DNA of 64,000 nucleotides from Bradyrhizobium iriomotense (GCF_030160715.1 NZ_BSOW01000016.1:155483-219482); one strand, 5' to 3'; shown: positions 17,051 to 26,250, counted from the first letter of the stretch. Notes: generated by a model from the letters alone, not told the origin. Translations and numbers: made by a program.

Positions 17051-17560
17051 ATGGCCAATACCGGTTTCGTCGTCAACGCCACGCGCGTCGACCCCTACAA
17101 GAACTTCAAATTCCGCGTCCTGTGGGACGGCAAGCCGGTGCTCGGCATCTCCAAGGTGGGCTCGCTCAAGCGCACTACCGAGGTCGTCAAGCACCGCAGC
17201 GGCGGCGAGAACAGCTACGATCACAAATCCCCGGGCCGCAGCAGCTATGACGCGATTACGCTCGAGCGCGGCATCACCCACGATCTCGAATTCGAGAAAT
17301 GGGCCAACAAGGTCCACTCGTTCCAGGGCGACCCGGCGATGGATCTCAACGGCTACAAGAAGGACCTCACCCTCGAGGTGATGAACGAGAAGGGGCAGGT
17401 GGCGCTGCGCTACCACATGTTCAACTGCTGGGTCAGCGAATTCGCCGCAGTGCCCGATCTGGACGCCAACGCCAATGCGGTTGCGATCGAGCATATCAAG
17501 GTCGAGCTCGAAGGCTGGCAGCGCGACGAAGCGACCACCGAGCCCGACCAGTCGCAGTGA
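17051..17560 (+). CDS. eCIS tail tube protein
   Basis: 169 residues. The sequence matches the tube family (Hcp/gp19-like, DUF of T4-like tail tube): VDPYKNFKFRVLWDGKPVLG, then a KRTTEVVKHRSGGE loop and KSPGRSSYDAITLERGITHD, with ALRYHMFNCWVSEFAAVPDL toward the end. Six-subunit rings of this protein form the inner tube through which cargo travels. It is the only tube-like gene besides the CIS_tube protein at 22779. It follows the sheath gene by 19 bases. Confidence 0.93.
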   Translation: MANTGFVVNATRVDPYKNFKFRVLWDGKPVLGISKVGSLKRTTEVVKHRSGGENSYDHKSPGRSSYDAITLERGITHDLEFEKWANKVHSFQGDPAMDLNGYKKDLTLEVMNEKGQVALRYHMFNCWVSEFAAVPDLDANANAVAIEHIKVELEGWQRDEATTEPDQSQ

Positions 17561-17579
17561 GAAAGCCTGGAACAGTCCG

Positions 17580-18398
17580 ATGGAAGCCGGGCATGGATCA
17601 TCTCAGCAAAGCCTGGACGTCACCGGTCAAGCGCGCCCACCGGGGCGCCAGCACAGGATGCGGGCCTTCGGCCTTGCCGGCGGCGACCTCGACATTCGCC
17701 TCGACGACGCCGACCGCCCCGCGGTGGTCACGTCCGTGCTTGCGGTGTGTCTCGACGGTATTGCCGATCGCGAGGCTGCGGCCCGCGCGGTCTGGGCGTG
17801 GACGCTCGCGGAGCGTCTCCAGGGACTGATCGCGGTCGTGCTTGCGGGCGGCGCGACCAACCCGCCCTGGCAGACGCGATGTGCGCATTGCAAGGTGGCG
17901 ATCGAGATCGATGTTCCACTCGAGGCGTTCGCCGCGCCGCCGCGTCAGCACGCCATCACCTGCCGGTCTCTCGACGGACATCTGGTCACGGCGCGCCTGC
18001 CGCGTGGCGATGACGCGCGTGCCTGGCACGCAAACGCAAGCGATGCGTGCGCGATCGCGACGATGCTTGTCGAGGATGTCGACGGCGAGACACCGGCGCC
18101 GGGCTGGCGGCTGCCGCCGGACTGGCTCGGTCCGCTGGCCGACGCGCTCGCCGAGGTCGATCCGCTGACCGTGCTGCAATTGCAGGCGCTATGTCCGGGC
18201 TGCGGCCACGCCAACGTCATCGATTTCGATCTGGAAGGTTGGCTGCTCGGTCTGTGCTCTGTGGAGCAGCAGCACCTCATCGACGACGTGCACAGGCTCG
18301 CCGGCGCCTATCACTGGAGCGAAGCTGCGATCGCTGCGCTGCCGCCATGGCGGCGCCGCGCCTATCTTGCCCGCATCGACCGGGAGACGGTGGCATGA
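17580..18398 (+). CDS. Zinc-ribbon protein between tube and downstream genes; likely baseplate/tail assembly factor
   Basis: 272 residues from the ATG at 17580 (an alternative in-frame ATG is at 17658). Two CxxC knuckles are present, CAHC near residue 103 and CPGC near residue 205, suggesting a bound zinc. The C-terminus is helical: EQQHLIDDVHRLAGAYHWSE and ALPPWRRRAYLARID. That helical ending resembles T4 gp26-like baseplate-hub chaperones, which occupy this position in phage-tail-like clusters. The function is inferred from position and weak likeness. The stop overlaps the next start (ATGA). Confidence 0.6.
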   Translation: MEAGHGSSQQSLDVTGQARPPGRQHRMRAFGLAGGDLDIRLDDADRPAVVTSVLAVCLDGIADREAAARAVWAWTLAERLQGLIAVVLAGGATNPPWQTRCAHCKVAIEIDVPLEAFAAPPRQHAITCRSLDGHLVTARLPRGDDARAWHANASDACAIATMLVEDVDGETPAPGWRLPPDWLGPLADALAEVDPLTVLQLQALCPGCGHANVIDFDLEGWLLGLCSVEQQHLIDDVHRLAGAYHWSEAAIAALPPWRRRAYLARIDRETVA

Positions 18399-19225
18399 CC
18401 TATTTCAGCCGTCTCGCACAACGTGTCGGCTCCGTGGCATCGCCGCGCGCAGCCGCGGCGGCGAATGCGATCGTTGGCGCTGCTTCCCTAGAGTCGATCG
18501 TCGAGCTGCCGGCCGCCGGCGCGCCGGCGACGAACACGCAGATGGCCGCAAGTTCGGTGGGCGCGCGCGCCGAACCAACGGAAGCGGCCGCGTCCGCAAA
18601 CCAGCCAAGCCAATATGATGACCGCGTCGCGCCGGACAAAGACTCGCGCGATGTCGCGCGAGAGACGATAGCGCCCGCGCCGCGTGAGTGGACGGCGATG
18701 GAGTTTCCGGCTTCATCCGAAGCGCGGGAGATCGTGCACGAGGTCTCGTCGATGAAGATGGACCTGATCGCATCCGACGCGCCTCGATCGCCGGCGGAAG
18801 CCGCGACCGCGTCGCGCGGACGACCATCGCGGCTGGCCGTCGTCGAATCTGCCATCGCCGAGAAGTCTGGTCTCGAGGTGCTGCCACGCACCCAATCCCG
18901 CGCGGCACCTGACGGGCCGGGCGAGGCCGCGGCGCGGATGCACCTGTCACGGCCGGGTTCTGTGCAGGCGAGCAAGGAAGGCGTCGAGGCGTCCCTGTCG
19001 CGCGCGCCGGATGCACGCAGCCGCGACGATCGCGATGGGTCGGCACGGCGGCCTGATCGCGCGATCGCAGCAGCGCCCCGTGGATCCGCCGTGCGCGATC
19101 GCTCCGTCGAGGTCCGCATCGGTGTCGTGACGCTCGAAGTTCATGCGCCGCCGCAGGCTGCCGCGCCGCAAGCACCGGCGCGCGCCAGCTTCGCGCCGCA
19201 TCGTCATTATCTGCGGACGTGGTGA
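18395..19225 (+). CDS. Low-complexity, largely disordered eCIS protein
   Basis: 276 residues, dominated by Ala, Arg, Ser, Glu and Asp, with no hydrophobic core until the end. Only the N-terminus (MTYFSRLAQRVG) and the C-terminus (VEVRIGVVTLEVHAPP, then HRHYLRTW) look structured. The ATG overlaps the preceding stop. In many tail clusters the gene after the assembly chaperone is the tape measure, but this protein lacks the long helical repeats expected of one. I cannot assign a function. Confidence 0.6.
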   Translation: MTYFSRLAQRVGSVASPRAAAAANAIVGAASLESIVELPAAGAPATNTQMAASSVGARAEPTEAAASANQPSQYDDRVAPDKDSRDVARETIAPAPREWTAMEFPASSEAREIVHEVSSMKMDLIASDAPRSPAEAATASRGRPSRLAVVESAIAEKSGLEVLPRTQSRAAPDGPGEAAARMHLSRPGSVQASKEGVEASLSRAPDARSRDDRDGSARRPDRAIAAAPRGSAVRDRSVEVRIGVVTLEVHAPPQAAAPQAPARASFAPHRHYLRTW

Positions 19226-19229
19226 CGCC

Positions 19230-20378
19230 ATGCCGCTCGTCGACAGCCAGGGAGCGATCGGTGCGGTGAGCGGCCTGCTGCAGGAACAGATCAGCGCGCG
19301 CCTCAGTAGCATGGCCGTCTCGGTCGGGCGGCCGGAAGAGGCGGCGAAGAGCAACGGGCCGCGTCTCAATCTGTTTCTCTATCGCATCGGCTTCGACGCC
19401 TCCTTACGCAACCTGCCGCTCGATCCGGGTCAACAACCGCCGATCTGGCTCGTGCTGTATTATTTGTTGACGGCGTTTGACGGTCAAAAAGAGAGCGACA
19501 GCACGGATGCGCATACCCTGTTCGGGCGGGGAATCCTGGCGCTACAGGAACTGAACTTCCTGCGTCCGACGACCAAGGAGCTGGCGCAGAACCCGGAGTC
19601 GCTGAAGATCACCTTCGACGAAGCCGACGTCGAGCTGCTGTCCAAGCTGATGCAGGGCTCCGACGAGAAGTACCGCGTCTCGGCGGCGTTCCAGATCCGC
19701 CCCGTGATGATCATGGGCGACCAGCCGTCGTCCTATGCGCCGCTGGTGAAGACGGTCGGGCCGCCGCTGCCGAACCCGCCGCCCTATGACCAGACCGGCG
19801 TCTGGGTGCTGCCCAATCTCGGGCCGCGCCTCGAGACGATCGTGCCCGCGCGCACGACACTTCCCGTCACGTTGACGCTCGATGGCAACGACCTGGGCGA
19901 GGTCGATCAGGTGCAGGTCGGCCCGTTGACGCTTGCCGCAAGCCCGGCGCCGGGAGGCGACGTGACCGCGACGATTTCAGCCGCAGCTACGCTCTCCGCC
20001 GGCGCCTACCCCGTGATCGTAAGCCGTCCCTTCGCCAGTCACACCATCAGCAGCAACGTGCTGCTGCTGCATGTTCTGCCTGAGCTCGCCACAGCGACGC
20101 CAAGCGGGCTCACGGCCGTCTCTGCCTCCGACCCGCGCCTGTTTGGTCATCTCAGTCTCACGGGGACCCGTCTCGGCGGCCCCGGCGATTCGATCTTCAT
20201 TGCCTTCTTCGGCGATGGCGATTCTGCGACGATGTTCGAGGCGCCGGGGACAGCAACCCAGGATGCCCTCGACATCGACGTGCCCATTGCAAAAGCGCTC
20301 GATCCCGGAACCTATCGCATCATCCTGCGCGTCAACGGCGAGCAGGCTGACGATGCCATCGCGGTGAACTGGTCATGA
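19230..20378 (+). CDS. DUF4255 (Pvc16/Afp16-like) tail terminator protein
   Basis: 382 residues. The N-terminal half (1-200) is DUF4255: GPRLNLFLYRIGFDASLRN, WLVLYYLLTAFD and HTLFGRGILALQELNFL. The C-terminal half has two immunoglobulin/IPT-like beta domains (LTLDGNDLGEVDQVQVGP and FGHLSLTGTRLGGPGDSIF). Afp16 of this family caps the growing tube and sheath and fixes particle length. It begins 4 bases after the previous stop and ends overlapping the AAA+ ATPase gene. Confidence 0.88.
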   Translation: MPLVDSQGAIGAVSGLLQEQISARLSSMAVSVGRPEEAAKSNGPRLNLFLYRIGFDASLRNLPLDPGQQPPIWLVLYYLLTAFDGQKESDSTDAHTLFGRGILALQELNFLRPTTKELAQNPESLKITFDEADVELLSKLMQGSDEKYRVSAAFQIRPVMIMGDQPSSYAPLVKTVGPPLPNPPPYDQTGVWVLPNLGPRLETIVPARTTLPVTLTLDGNDLGEVDQVQVGPLTLAASPAPGGDVTATISAAATLSAGAYPVIVSRPFASHTISSNVLLLHVLPELATATPSGLTAVSASDPRLFGHLSLTGTRLGGPGDSIFIAFFGDGDSATMFEAPGTATQDALDIDVPIAKALDPGTYRIILRVNGEQADDAIAVNWS

Positions 20379-22492
20379 CCGCGATCGCTGCAGTCCCGAG
20401 AGCCGTACTGCTCAATCCCGATCTCGGCGTTGCCGATGCCGGTGTCGCGTGGTGGCTCGATCAAGTGACGCTACGGCTGCGCCGCGAAGTGGCGTGGTGC
20501 TGGCATCTGCGCGGCGAGGGCAGGCCGTCGGCGGGCGGCATGCCCCCCTTCGCCGATTCTGCTGCCGAGAGCCTCGATCTGACGCGCTACATCGGTGACA
20601 AGCGCGCCTTCTTCGCCACCGACGTCGCGGCGCGGCATCTCAGCGAGCGGCTCGCCGGCGCGGCACGTCCGGCGGCGTCACAGGCAAGCGGGAGCTGGGA
20701 CTGGATTGCGCGGCAAGCCGGTCTCGATGACGCCGCGCAGTTCGTGCTTGCGCTCGCGCTGGCGGCGCGTCTCGACGCCGCGCTTGGTCCGGTCTTCGCG
20801 TGCTGCCACAACGATCCGTCGCGCACCTGCCCGACGCTCGCGCTGGCGCAGCGCCTGTGGGACGAGCCGCGCGCGGTGACGGCTTGCGCCGATCCAGCAC
20901 ATCCGCTGCGGCGCTACGGTCTTCTCAGTGGTGCCATCGATGGCCATGACACGACCGACTGGATGCAGCCGCTCGATCTGTCGCCGATGCTCGTCGGCGC
21001 GCTCGCCGATCCCGCAAGCTGCGGGCCGGCCGGCCTTGTTCCGGTCAGCGCGGCGGGCAGGCGGCTCCCCGACACGGCCCTTGGCCTCGTGGCGCGCCTC
21101 GCGACAGAGCCACCGTCGGCACTGCAAATCGTTGCGCTGGCGGGATCGCGGGGCGCCGACATTGCCGGATGGGCCGCAGCGCTTGCAGCATCGCATGGAC
21201 GGCGTGTCGTCACGCTCGCGGCTCATCTGCCGCCCGATCGCGCGCATGTGCAGGCCGTGCTGGCACTGTGCTGGCTCCGTGACGTCGACCTGGTCGTCCC
21301 TGACGGTTGGCAGAGCCGTGGTCACGCGGCGACATCCGAGTGCTGGTTCGCCGCCAGCCTGTCGCAGCCGGTGCGCTGCTACGTGGCCGTCGGCGACGGC
21401 ATGGCGGAGCCGCCTGCAAGCCACATCTTGCCGACGCTTCGTCTTCCAGCGCCCGACTATGCCGACCGCGTCGCGCAACTCACCGCGGCGCTCGGCTCGC
21501 GTGCGGCGGCACTCGACGGGACGGTGCGGGAGGCCGCCCGGCGCTTCCGGCTCGACGATCGCCCGCTCGCCAATGTCGCGCACATGCTGCGCGCACGGCC
21601 GGGACCCCTGAGCGCGACCGAACTGATCGCGCTGTGCCGTGCCGAGGCGGGCGGCCGCATGGGCGCGTTGACGCAGCCCGTGGTGCCGCGCTTCACGCTG
21701 GATGAGCTGGTGCTGCCGAAGCAACAGGCCGCGCAGCTTCAGACCATCGCCGATGCGATGCGCGCCTTGACCCGCGTGCACTATGAATGGGGCACGGCGC
21801 GGGTCTGGAACGAGAGCGGACTCTCCGTTTTGTTCTGCGGTTCGTCCGGCACCGGCAAGACCATGGCTGCGGAGGCGCTGGCACAGGCGCTGAACCTGCC
21901 GCTCTACCGCATCGACCTGTCCCAGGTGGTCAACAAATATATCGGCGAGACCGAGAAGAACCTCGCGCGCATCTTCGATGCCGCCGAGGAGAGCGACAGC
22001 ATCCTGTTCTTCGACGAAGCCGACGCGCTGTTCGGCAAGCGCACCGACGTCAGGGATGCCCATGATCGCTTCGCCAATATCGAGATCAGCTACCTGCTGG
22101 AGCGGATGGAGCGCTTCAAGGGCCTGGCGATCCTCGCCACCAACCGCCGCAAGGATCTCGACGACGCCTTCACGCGCCGCCTGCGCTACGTCGTCGAGTT
22201 TCCGCTGCCGGGGCTGGCCGAGCGCGAGCGCATCTGGCGCCAGGTATTCCCGGGAGGTGTCGACGTCGGCGATCTCGATTTTGGCTTCCTGGCCGGTCAA
22301 TTCGAGCTTGCCGGCGGGCATATCCGTTCCGCGGCCTTCAACGCCTGTCTCAGCCGCGCCGCAAAGGACAGCGACGCGCGGCTCACCATGGCCGACGTCC
22401 TCGTCGCAATCCGGCGCGAGCTCGACAAGCTCGATCGCATCTCAACCCCCGGGCAGTTCGGCCGCTACGCGGATCTCGTGAGGGACACATGA
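20375..22492 (+). CDS. eCIS AAA+ ATPase (Afp15/Pvc15-like)
   Basis: 705 residues. The N-terminal 440 residues hold a degenerate nucleotide-binding-like region. The C-terminal AAA domain (about 445-690) has Walker A SGTGKT near 490, Walker B ILFFDEADALFGKR near 543, sensor-1 LAILATNRRKDLDDAF and the arginine region RRLRYVVEFPLP. This spastin-like ATPase is a core marker of eCIS and separates them from phages and T6SS. It may act in assembly or cargo loading. The start overlaps the DUF4255 stop and the end overlaps the next gene. Confidence 0.93.
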   Translation: MTAIAAVPRAVLLNPDLGVADAGVAWWLDQVTLRLRREVAWCWHLRGEGRPSAGGMPPFADSAAESLDLTRYIGDKRAFFATDVAARHLSERLAGAARPAASQASGSWDWIARQAGLDDAAQFVLALALAARLDAALGPVFACCHNDPSRTCPTLALAQRLWDEPRAVTACADPAHPLRRYGLLSGAIDGHDTTDWMQPLDLSPMLVGALADPASCGPAGLVPVSAAGRRLPDTALGLVARLATEPPSALQIVALAGSRGADIAGWAAALAASHGRRVVTLAAHLPPDRAHVQAVLALCWLRDVDLVVPDGWQSRGHAATSECWFAASLSQPVRCYVAVGDGMAEPPASHILPTLRLPAPDYADRVAQLTAALGSRAAALDGTVREAARRFRLDDRPLANVAHMLRARPGPLSATELIALCRAEAGGRMGALTQPVVPRFTLDELVLPKQQAAQLQTIADAMRALTRVHYEWGTARVWNESGLSVLFCGSSGTGKTMAAEALAQALNLPLYRIDLSQVVNKYIGETEKNLARIFDAAEESDSILFFDEADALFGKRTDVRDAHDRFANIEISYLLERMERFKGLAILATNRRKDLDDAFTRRLRYVVEFPLPGLAERERIWRQVFPGGVDVGDLDFGFLAGQFELAGGHIRSAAFNACLSRAAKDSDARLTMADVLVAIRRELDKLDRISTPGQFGRYADLVRDT

Positions 22493-22779
22493 GCACGATC
22501 GACATCGACCGCATCGAATTGACACTGTTCGGTGTCTCGCCGGCGGCGGCGCAATCGGCCGCGACGGAGCTCGAAGCGCTGTTGCGCCAGCGGCTCGCGG
22601 GATGGCGTCCGGACATCGCGGGCACCGCGCCCGTTGCTCTCGGCAACCTGGATCTCGGCCGTGTCGACGCCGCCGCGCGGCTCGACGCACCGGCGCTCGC
22701 GACGTTGATCGCCGACCGCCTGATCGCCCAGCTCGACCGGGCGTTCGCTCGTCCGACCGCTGCAACGGAGGACGTGTGA
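22489..22779 (+). CDS. Small eCIS protein of unknown function
   Basis: 96 residues, coupled by overlap to both neighbours (ATGA before, TGATG after). It is predicted alpha/beta: IDIDRIELTLFGVSP, then AATELEALLRQRLAGW, with a helical C-terminus (ALATLIADRLIAQLDRAF). No cysteines and no signal peptide. Similar small proteins occur between the ATPase and the CIS_tube gene of eCIS loci, but I know no function. Confidence 0.7.
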   Translation: MSTIDIDRIELTLFGVSPAAAQSAATELEALLRQRLAGWRPDIAGTAPVALGNLDLGRVDAAARLDAPALATLIADRLIAQLDRAFARPTAATEDV

Positions 22780-23468
22780 TGGCCCTGTTGATGCGCGGAG
22801 CCCTGGTCGAGTACAGCGGTGCCTTTCTGGGACCGATCCCGAACATCGTGATCTTCCAGTTCAACCCAGAGAAACTCTCGCGCACGATCAACATTCCGCC
22901 GCCACCCGCGATCACCCCGACCTCGCGCAAGCAGAAGACGGAAACCGGCAAGGCCTCGGCACCGCCGACCGAGAGCATCAGCGTGACGGCGCAGTTCTCC
23001 GCCGCCGACGATCTCGGTCGCGGCGATGCGCTGTCCGTCGTGCCGCGGCTGTTCGGCATCGCGCCGCAACTCGCGGCGCTGGAGAAGATGGTCTACCCGC
23101 CGAAGACGCCGGGCGGCCTCATCGGCGCGGCGATCGATGCCGTCGGCGCGGCCTTGGGCGGCGGCGCGCAAGCCGCCACCCGCAGCGTGCCGCGCGAAAA
23201 AGTGCCGACACTGCTCTTCATCTGGGGGCCGACCCGCGTGCTGCCGGTGACGCTCAAGACGATGTCGATCACGGAGCAGCAATTCGATTTCCTGCTCAAC
23301 CCGGTACAGGCCGAGGTCAGCCTCGGCCTCGAAGTGGCGAGCGCGCCGCCGTCCAAGGATGTCGTGGCCAACGGTGCGCTCACCTACACCAACCTGATCA
23401 AGGATACGCAGGCAACGCTCAACCTGGCGAAGGCGGCCGTGCTCGCCGTCGACATCATCCCGTTCTAG
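22779..23468 (+). CDS. CIS_tube-domain protein (Afp7/Pvc7 N-terminal-like)
   Basis: 229 residues. The opening PNIVIFQFNPEKLSRTI and the later VTLKTMSITEQQFDFLLNP and QAEVSLGLEV are the signature of the CIS_tube family, a tube-like adaptor that joins the baseplate hub to the tube. In Afp7 this domain is fused to a LysM domain; here the LysM-like part is a separate downstream gene. Its start overlaps the preceding stop. Confidence 0.87.
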   Translation: MALLMRGALVEYSGAFLGPIPNIVIFQFNPEKLSRTINIPPPPAITPTSRKQKTETGKASAPPTESISVTAQFSAADDLGRGDALSVVPRLFGIAPQLAALEKMVYPPKTPGGLIGAAIDAVGAALGGGAQAATRSVPREKVPTLLFIWGPTRVLPVTLKTMSITEQQFDFLLNPVQAEVSLGLEVASAPPSKDVVANGALTYTNLIKDTQATLNLAKAAVLAVDIIPF

Positions 23469-23476
23469 AGGCATCA

Positions 23477-23749
23477 ATGTTTTTGAAGAACTCCCGTTAT
23501 TATGGCCTCCCCACCGTGATCGCGCACGACCGCAGCGGCGACGAGGTCGTTGCCGTGAAGCTGCGCCGCCTGCCCGCGGTCGTGGGCGATCCCTTCACCG
23601 TGCAGGGGCACGACCGCCTCGACGTCATCTGCGACCTGCAATACGGCGATGCCACGCGCTACTGGCACATCGCCGACGCCAACACCGAATTCGAGGCGGA
23701 CGAGCTCGTTCGCGTCGCCGGACGCGTCATTGCGGTCCCCAAGAGTTGA
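23477..23749 (+). CDS. LysM / phage gpX-like tail protein
   Basis: 90 residues. The motif HDRLDVICDLQYGDATRYWH and IADANTEFEADEL matches the LysM-like phage tail protein X, which acts in the baseplate hub. It begins 8 bases after the CIS_tube gene with GAGGC upstream. Together they make up what is a single Afp7-type protein in other eCIS. Confidence 0.85.
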   Translation: MFLKNSRYYGLPTVIAHDRSGDEVVAVKLRRLPAVVGDPFTVQGHDRLDVICDLQYGDATRYWHIADANTEFEADELVRVAGRVIAVPKS

Positions 23750-23768
23750 GAACCCGGGCTTGAAAACC

Positions 23769-24878
23769 ATGGCCGACGTGCAATACCGCCTCTATTTCGA
23801 TAATGCGCCGGTCGAGCAGGCGCGGATCGATCAGTTCACGGAGATCCGGATCGATCAGGCCATCGGCCTTGTCGCGGAGGCGGAGCTCGATCTGCCGGTG
23901 TCGACCGATGATTCCGGCGTGTGGTCGGGACAGGACGACGATTTCTCCGCCCCGTTCCACCGCATCCGTATCGAGGTGCAGATAGGCGATGGCGATTTCG
24001 TGCCGCTGATCGACGGGCCCGTCGTGGCGCAGCGTTTCGCGCTGAAGGCGGAGCCCGACGACAGCCAGGTGACGCTGGTGGTGCACGACGACAGCGTGCT
24101 GCTCAATCGCGACGAGAAAGTCGTCGTATTCGAGGACAGGGGCGCGAGCGACATCGCCAGGACGTTGATCGAGGAGCCGGGCCTCGATTCCGAGGTCGAC
24201 GACACGCCGGCCGACGGCGGCGCGCTGACGCGCTATGTGGTGCAGCGTGGCACCAATATGCAGCTGCTGCGCCAGCTCGCGCGGCGTAACGGCATGTGGG
24301 CCTATGTGAAGCCGGGCCCGCGGCCGGGCAAGAGCATCGGCGTGTTTGCGCGCCCGAGCTTCGATCCGAGCGGGCTGCCGGAGATCCTGCTGCTTGGACC
24401 CGATCGCAACATCGACGTGTTCACGGTCGAGTTCGACGCGCTGCGGCCGCTCAAGGCGCAGGCCGGCAGCGTCACCATCGCCGACACCTCGGAACTGACC
24501 AGCGACGCCGAGAGCGCGAGCCTCGCCCCGCTTGGCGACGAGGCGCTGCACGGCGTCCTGAACCCGACCGGCACCGCGATGCTCGCGCGCACGCGCGAGG
24601 AGCAGGCCGACATCGACGCGGCGACGCAGGCTGCCGTCGACCTGTCCGCATTCGCCTACAGCGCGGAAGGCGAGCTCAACAACGACCTCTATGAAGGCAT
24701 CATCCAGCCCTACCAGGTCGTGAGCGTCGCCGGCATCGGCGGCCGCCTGAGCGGCAACTATGTGGTCAGCCGCGTCAGTCACAAGCTGACCGACGCGAGC
24801 TATCAGCAGAACTTCGCCCTGATCCGCAACGCCCGCTCTGGCAGCGGCGGGGGCGGCATTCCCGGAGGGATCATCTGA
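23769..24878 (+). CDS. gpD-like baseplate hub protein
   Basis: 369 residues from the ATG at 23769. The sequence YRLYFDNAPVEQARIDQFTE, the central VVQRGTNMQLLRQLARRNGM and the later YQVVSVAGIGGRLSGNYVVS, VSHKLTD are typical of phage late-control protein D / gp27-like hub domains, the upper half of a VgrG. It forms the trimeric hub joining tube to spike. The stop overlaps the start of the gpV-like spike gene. Confidence 0.88.
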   Translation: MADVQYRLYFDNAPVEQARIDQFTEIRIDQAIGLVAEAELDLPVSTDDSGVWSGQDDDFSAPFHRIRIEVQIGDGDFVPLIDGPVVAQRFALKAEPDDSQVTLVVHDDSVLLNRDEKVVVFEDRGASDIARTLIEEPGLDSEVDDTPADGGALTRYVVQRGTNMQLLRQLARRNGMWAYVKPGPRPGKSIGVFARPSFDPSGLPEILLLGPDRNIDVFTVEFDALRPLKAQAGSVTIADTSELTSDAESASLAPLGDEALHGVLNPTGTAMLARTREEQADIDAATQAAVDLSAFAYSAEGELNNDLYEGIIQPYQVVSVAGIGGRLSGNYVVSRVSHKLTDASYQQNFALIRNARSGSGGGGIPGGII

Positions 24879-25594
24879 TGGACGGCGGCACCATGGAGCG
24901 CGTGGTTGTGGAACTCGCCAGCGAGGCGCGCGAGCGCTTCTACGGCAAATATCGCGGCACCGTCGAGGACGTCGACGATCCCGAGCAGCTCGGACGCATC
25001 AAGGTTCGGGTGCCGGAAGTCTATGGCAGCGTGGTGTCGCCCTGGGCGCTGCCTTGCGCGCCCTATGCCGGTTCCGGCGTCGGCTTCTTCGCCATTCCGC
25101 CGGCCAGCGCCGGCGTGTGGGTCGAGTTCGAGGCGGGCGATCCGTCGCGTCCGATCTGGACCGGCGGATGGTGGGGGCGCAACGATCCGCCGCAGGACCA
25201 GTCGGGATCGGCGGCGAGCCCGCCGTTGAAGATCTGGCGCAGCGAGAAGGGTCTGCTGCTCGCGTTCGACGACGACGGCAGCACGGCGACGCTGTCCGAC
25301 GGCAACGGCAACAATCTCGTGACCATCAAGGCCAATGACGGCGAGGTGCGCGTCGAGGCCACCGCCAAGGTCGTGGTCGAGGCGCCGCAGATCCAGCTCG
25401 TCGATGGCTCGACGCATCCTCTGGTGTTCGGCGACAGCCTGCTCAGCTACCTCAACAATCTCGTCACGGTTTTCTCCACCCACACGCATGCCGGCGAGAC
25501 GTGTCTCGGCATTCCCGTGACGCCGATGATTCCGGTGCAGCCGTTTCCGCCGGCAACGCCGGACATGCTCTCGGTCAAGGTCACGACGGGGTAA
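24878..25594 (+). CDS. gpV/gp5-like baseplate spike protein
   Basis: 238 residues. The OB-fold domain (about 20-115) has YRGTVEDVDDPEQLGRIKVR and PAGVWVEFEAGD-like runs ending in PIWTGGWWGRND. A beta-helix stem follows (LLLAFDDDGSTATLSDGNGN, TIKANDGEVRVEATAKVVVE), then a tip with HTHAGETC, like the metal-binding His apex of gpV spikes. It forms the membrane-piercing trimer. In most eCIS hub and spike are fused as one VgrG; here they are two coupled genes. A His-bearing tip may replace the PAAR cap, which is not found in the locus. Confidence 0.87.
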   Translation: MDGGTMERVVVELASEARERFYGKYRGTVEDVDDPEQLGRIKVRVPEVYGSVVSPWALPCAPYAGSGVGFFAIPPASAGVWVEFEAGDPSRPIWTGGWWGRNDPPQDQSGSAASPPLKIWRSEKGLLLAFDDDGSTATLSDGNGNNLVTIKANDGEVRVEATAKVVVEAPQIQLVDGSTHPLVFGDSLLSYLNNLVTVFSTHTHAGETCLGIPVTPMIPVQPFPPATPDMLSVKVTTG

Positions 25595-25599
25595 CGACG

Positions 25600-25863
25600 A
25601 TGGGTCAGCTCAAGCCCGGCAGCATCGACGACATGGCGAACAGCATGGCTGAGGCCATTGACCAGGCGATGCAGGTCGCGTGGCCGGCGGCCTTCGGCCA
25701 GTCGCTGCCGGATCAGGGCAAGCGCGACCGCCAGGTGCTGTTCGTCGCGATCGCCAACGGCGTGCTCGGCTATCTCCGAGACAATCTGGCCGCGCTGGAA
25801 ACCACCGTCGTTCACGACACGGTGGACGGTCACAAGCATCATCTCGATTTCGATCTGGGCTAG
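25600..25863 (+). CDS. Small eCIS baseplate-region protein
   Basis: 87 residues. It is helical (DDMANSMAEAIDQAMQVAW), with a middle part QVLFVAIANGVLGYLRDN and a His-rich end (DTVDGHKHHLDFDLG). Located between spike and gp25-like wedge genes. It is not a PAAR protein by sequence. Phage-tail-like clusters often carry such a small gene here; I know no function. Confidence 0.7.
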   Translation: MGQLKPGSIDDMANSMAEAIDQAMQVAWPAAFGQSLPDQGKRDRQVLFVAIANGVLGYLRDNLAALETTVVHDTVDGHKHHLDFDLG

Positions 25864-25872
25864 GAGCGACCC

Positions 25873-26250
25873 ATGGATGGACGGCACATGGCCTTTCCCT
25901 TCCGCGTCGGCACCGACGGGCGGATCGCCGCGCCGCTATCGCTCGACGATCACGTGCGCGGGGAGATCATCCAGCTCCTGCTCACCAATTCCGGCGAGCG
26001 GCCGTTCCTGCCGCGGTTCGGCGGTGGCTTGAGGCGGATGGTGTTCAACCGCAACGACGACGTCACCGCCGGCATGGTGAAGTCGGTGCTGGCGCAGAAC
26101 CTGTCGCTGTGGCTCGGCCAGCGCATCAACGTCGAGCGGCTCGAGGTCACCGCCGACGACGCCACGCTCAATGTCGACCTGCGCTACAGCGTGATCGCGA
26201 CCGGCGAGACCAAACAGGTGCGCTTCCAGCGTCAGGTGGGGGCGGCATGA
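25873..26250 (+). CDS. gp25-like baseplate wedge protein (GPW/gp25 family)
   Basis: 125 residues, TAGGAGCG upstream. The family pattern is clear: AFPFRVGTDGRIA, EIIQLLLTNSGERPFLPRFG and the conserved basic end VDLRYSVIATGETKQV. gp25/TssE/Afp9 starts sheath polymerisation at the baseplate. It overlaps the next gene (ATGA). Confidence 0.92.
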   Translation: MDGRHMAFPFRVGTDGRIAAPLSLDDHVRGEIIQLLLTNSGERPFLPRFGGGLRRMVFNRNDDVTAGMVKSVLAQNLSLWLGQRINVERLEVTADDATLNVDLRYSVIATGETKQVRFQRQVGAA

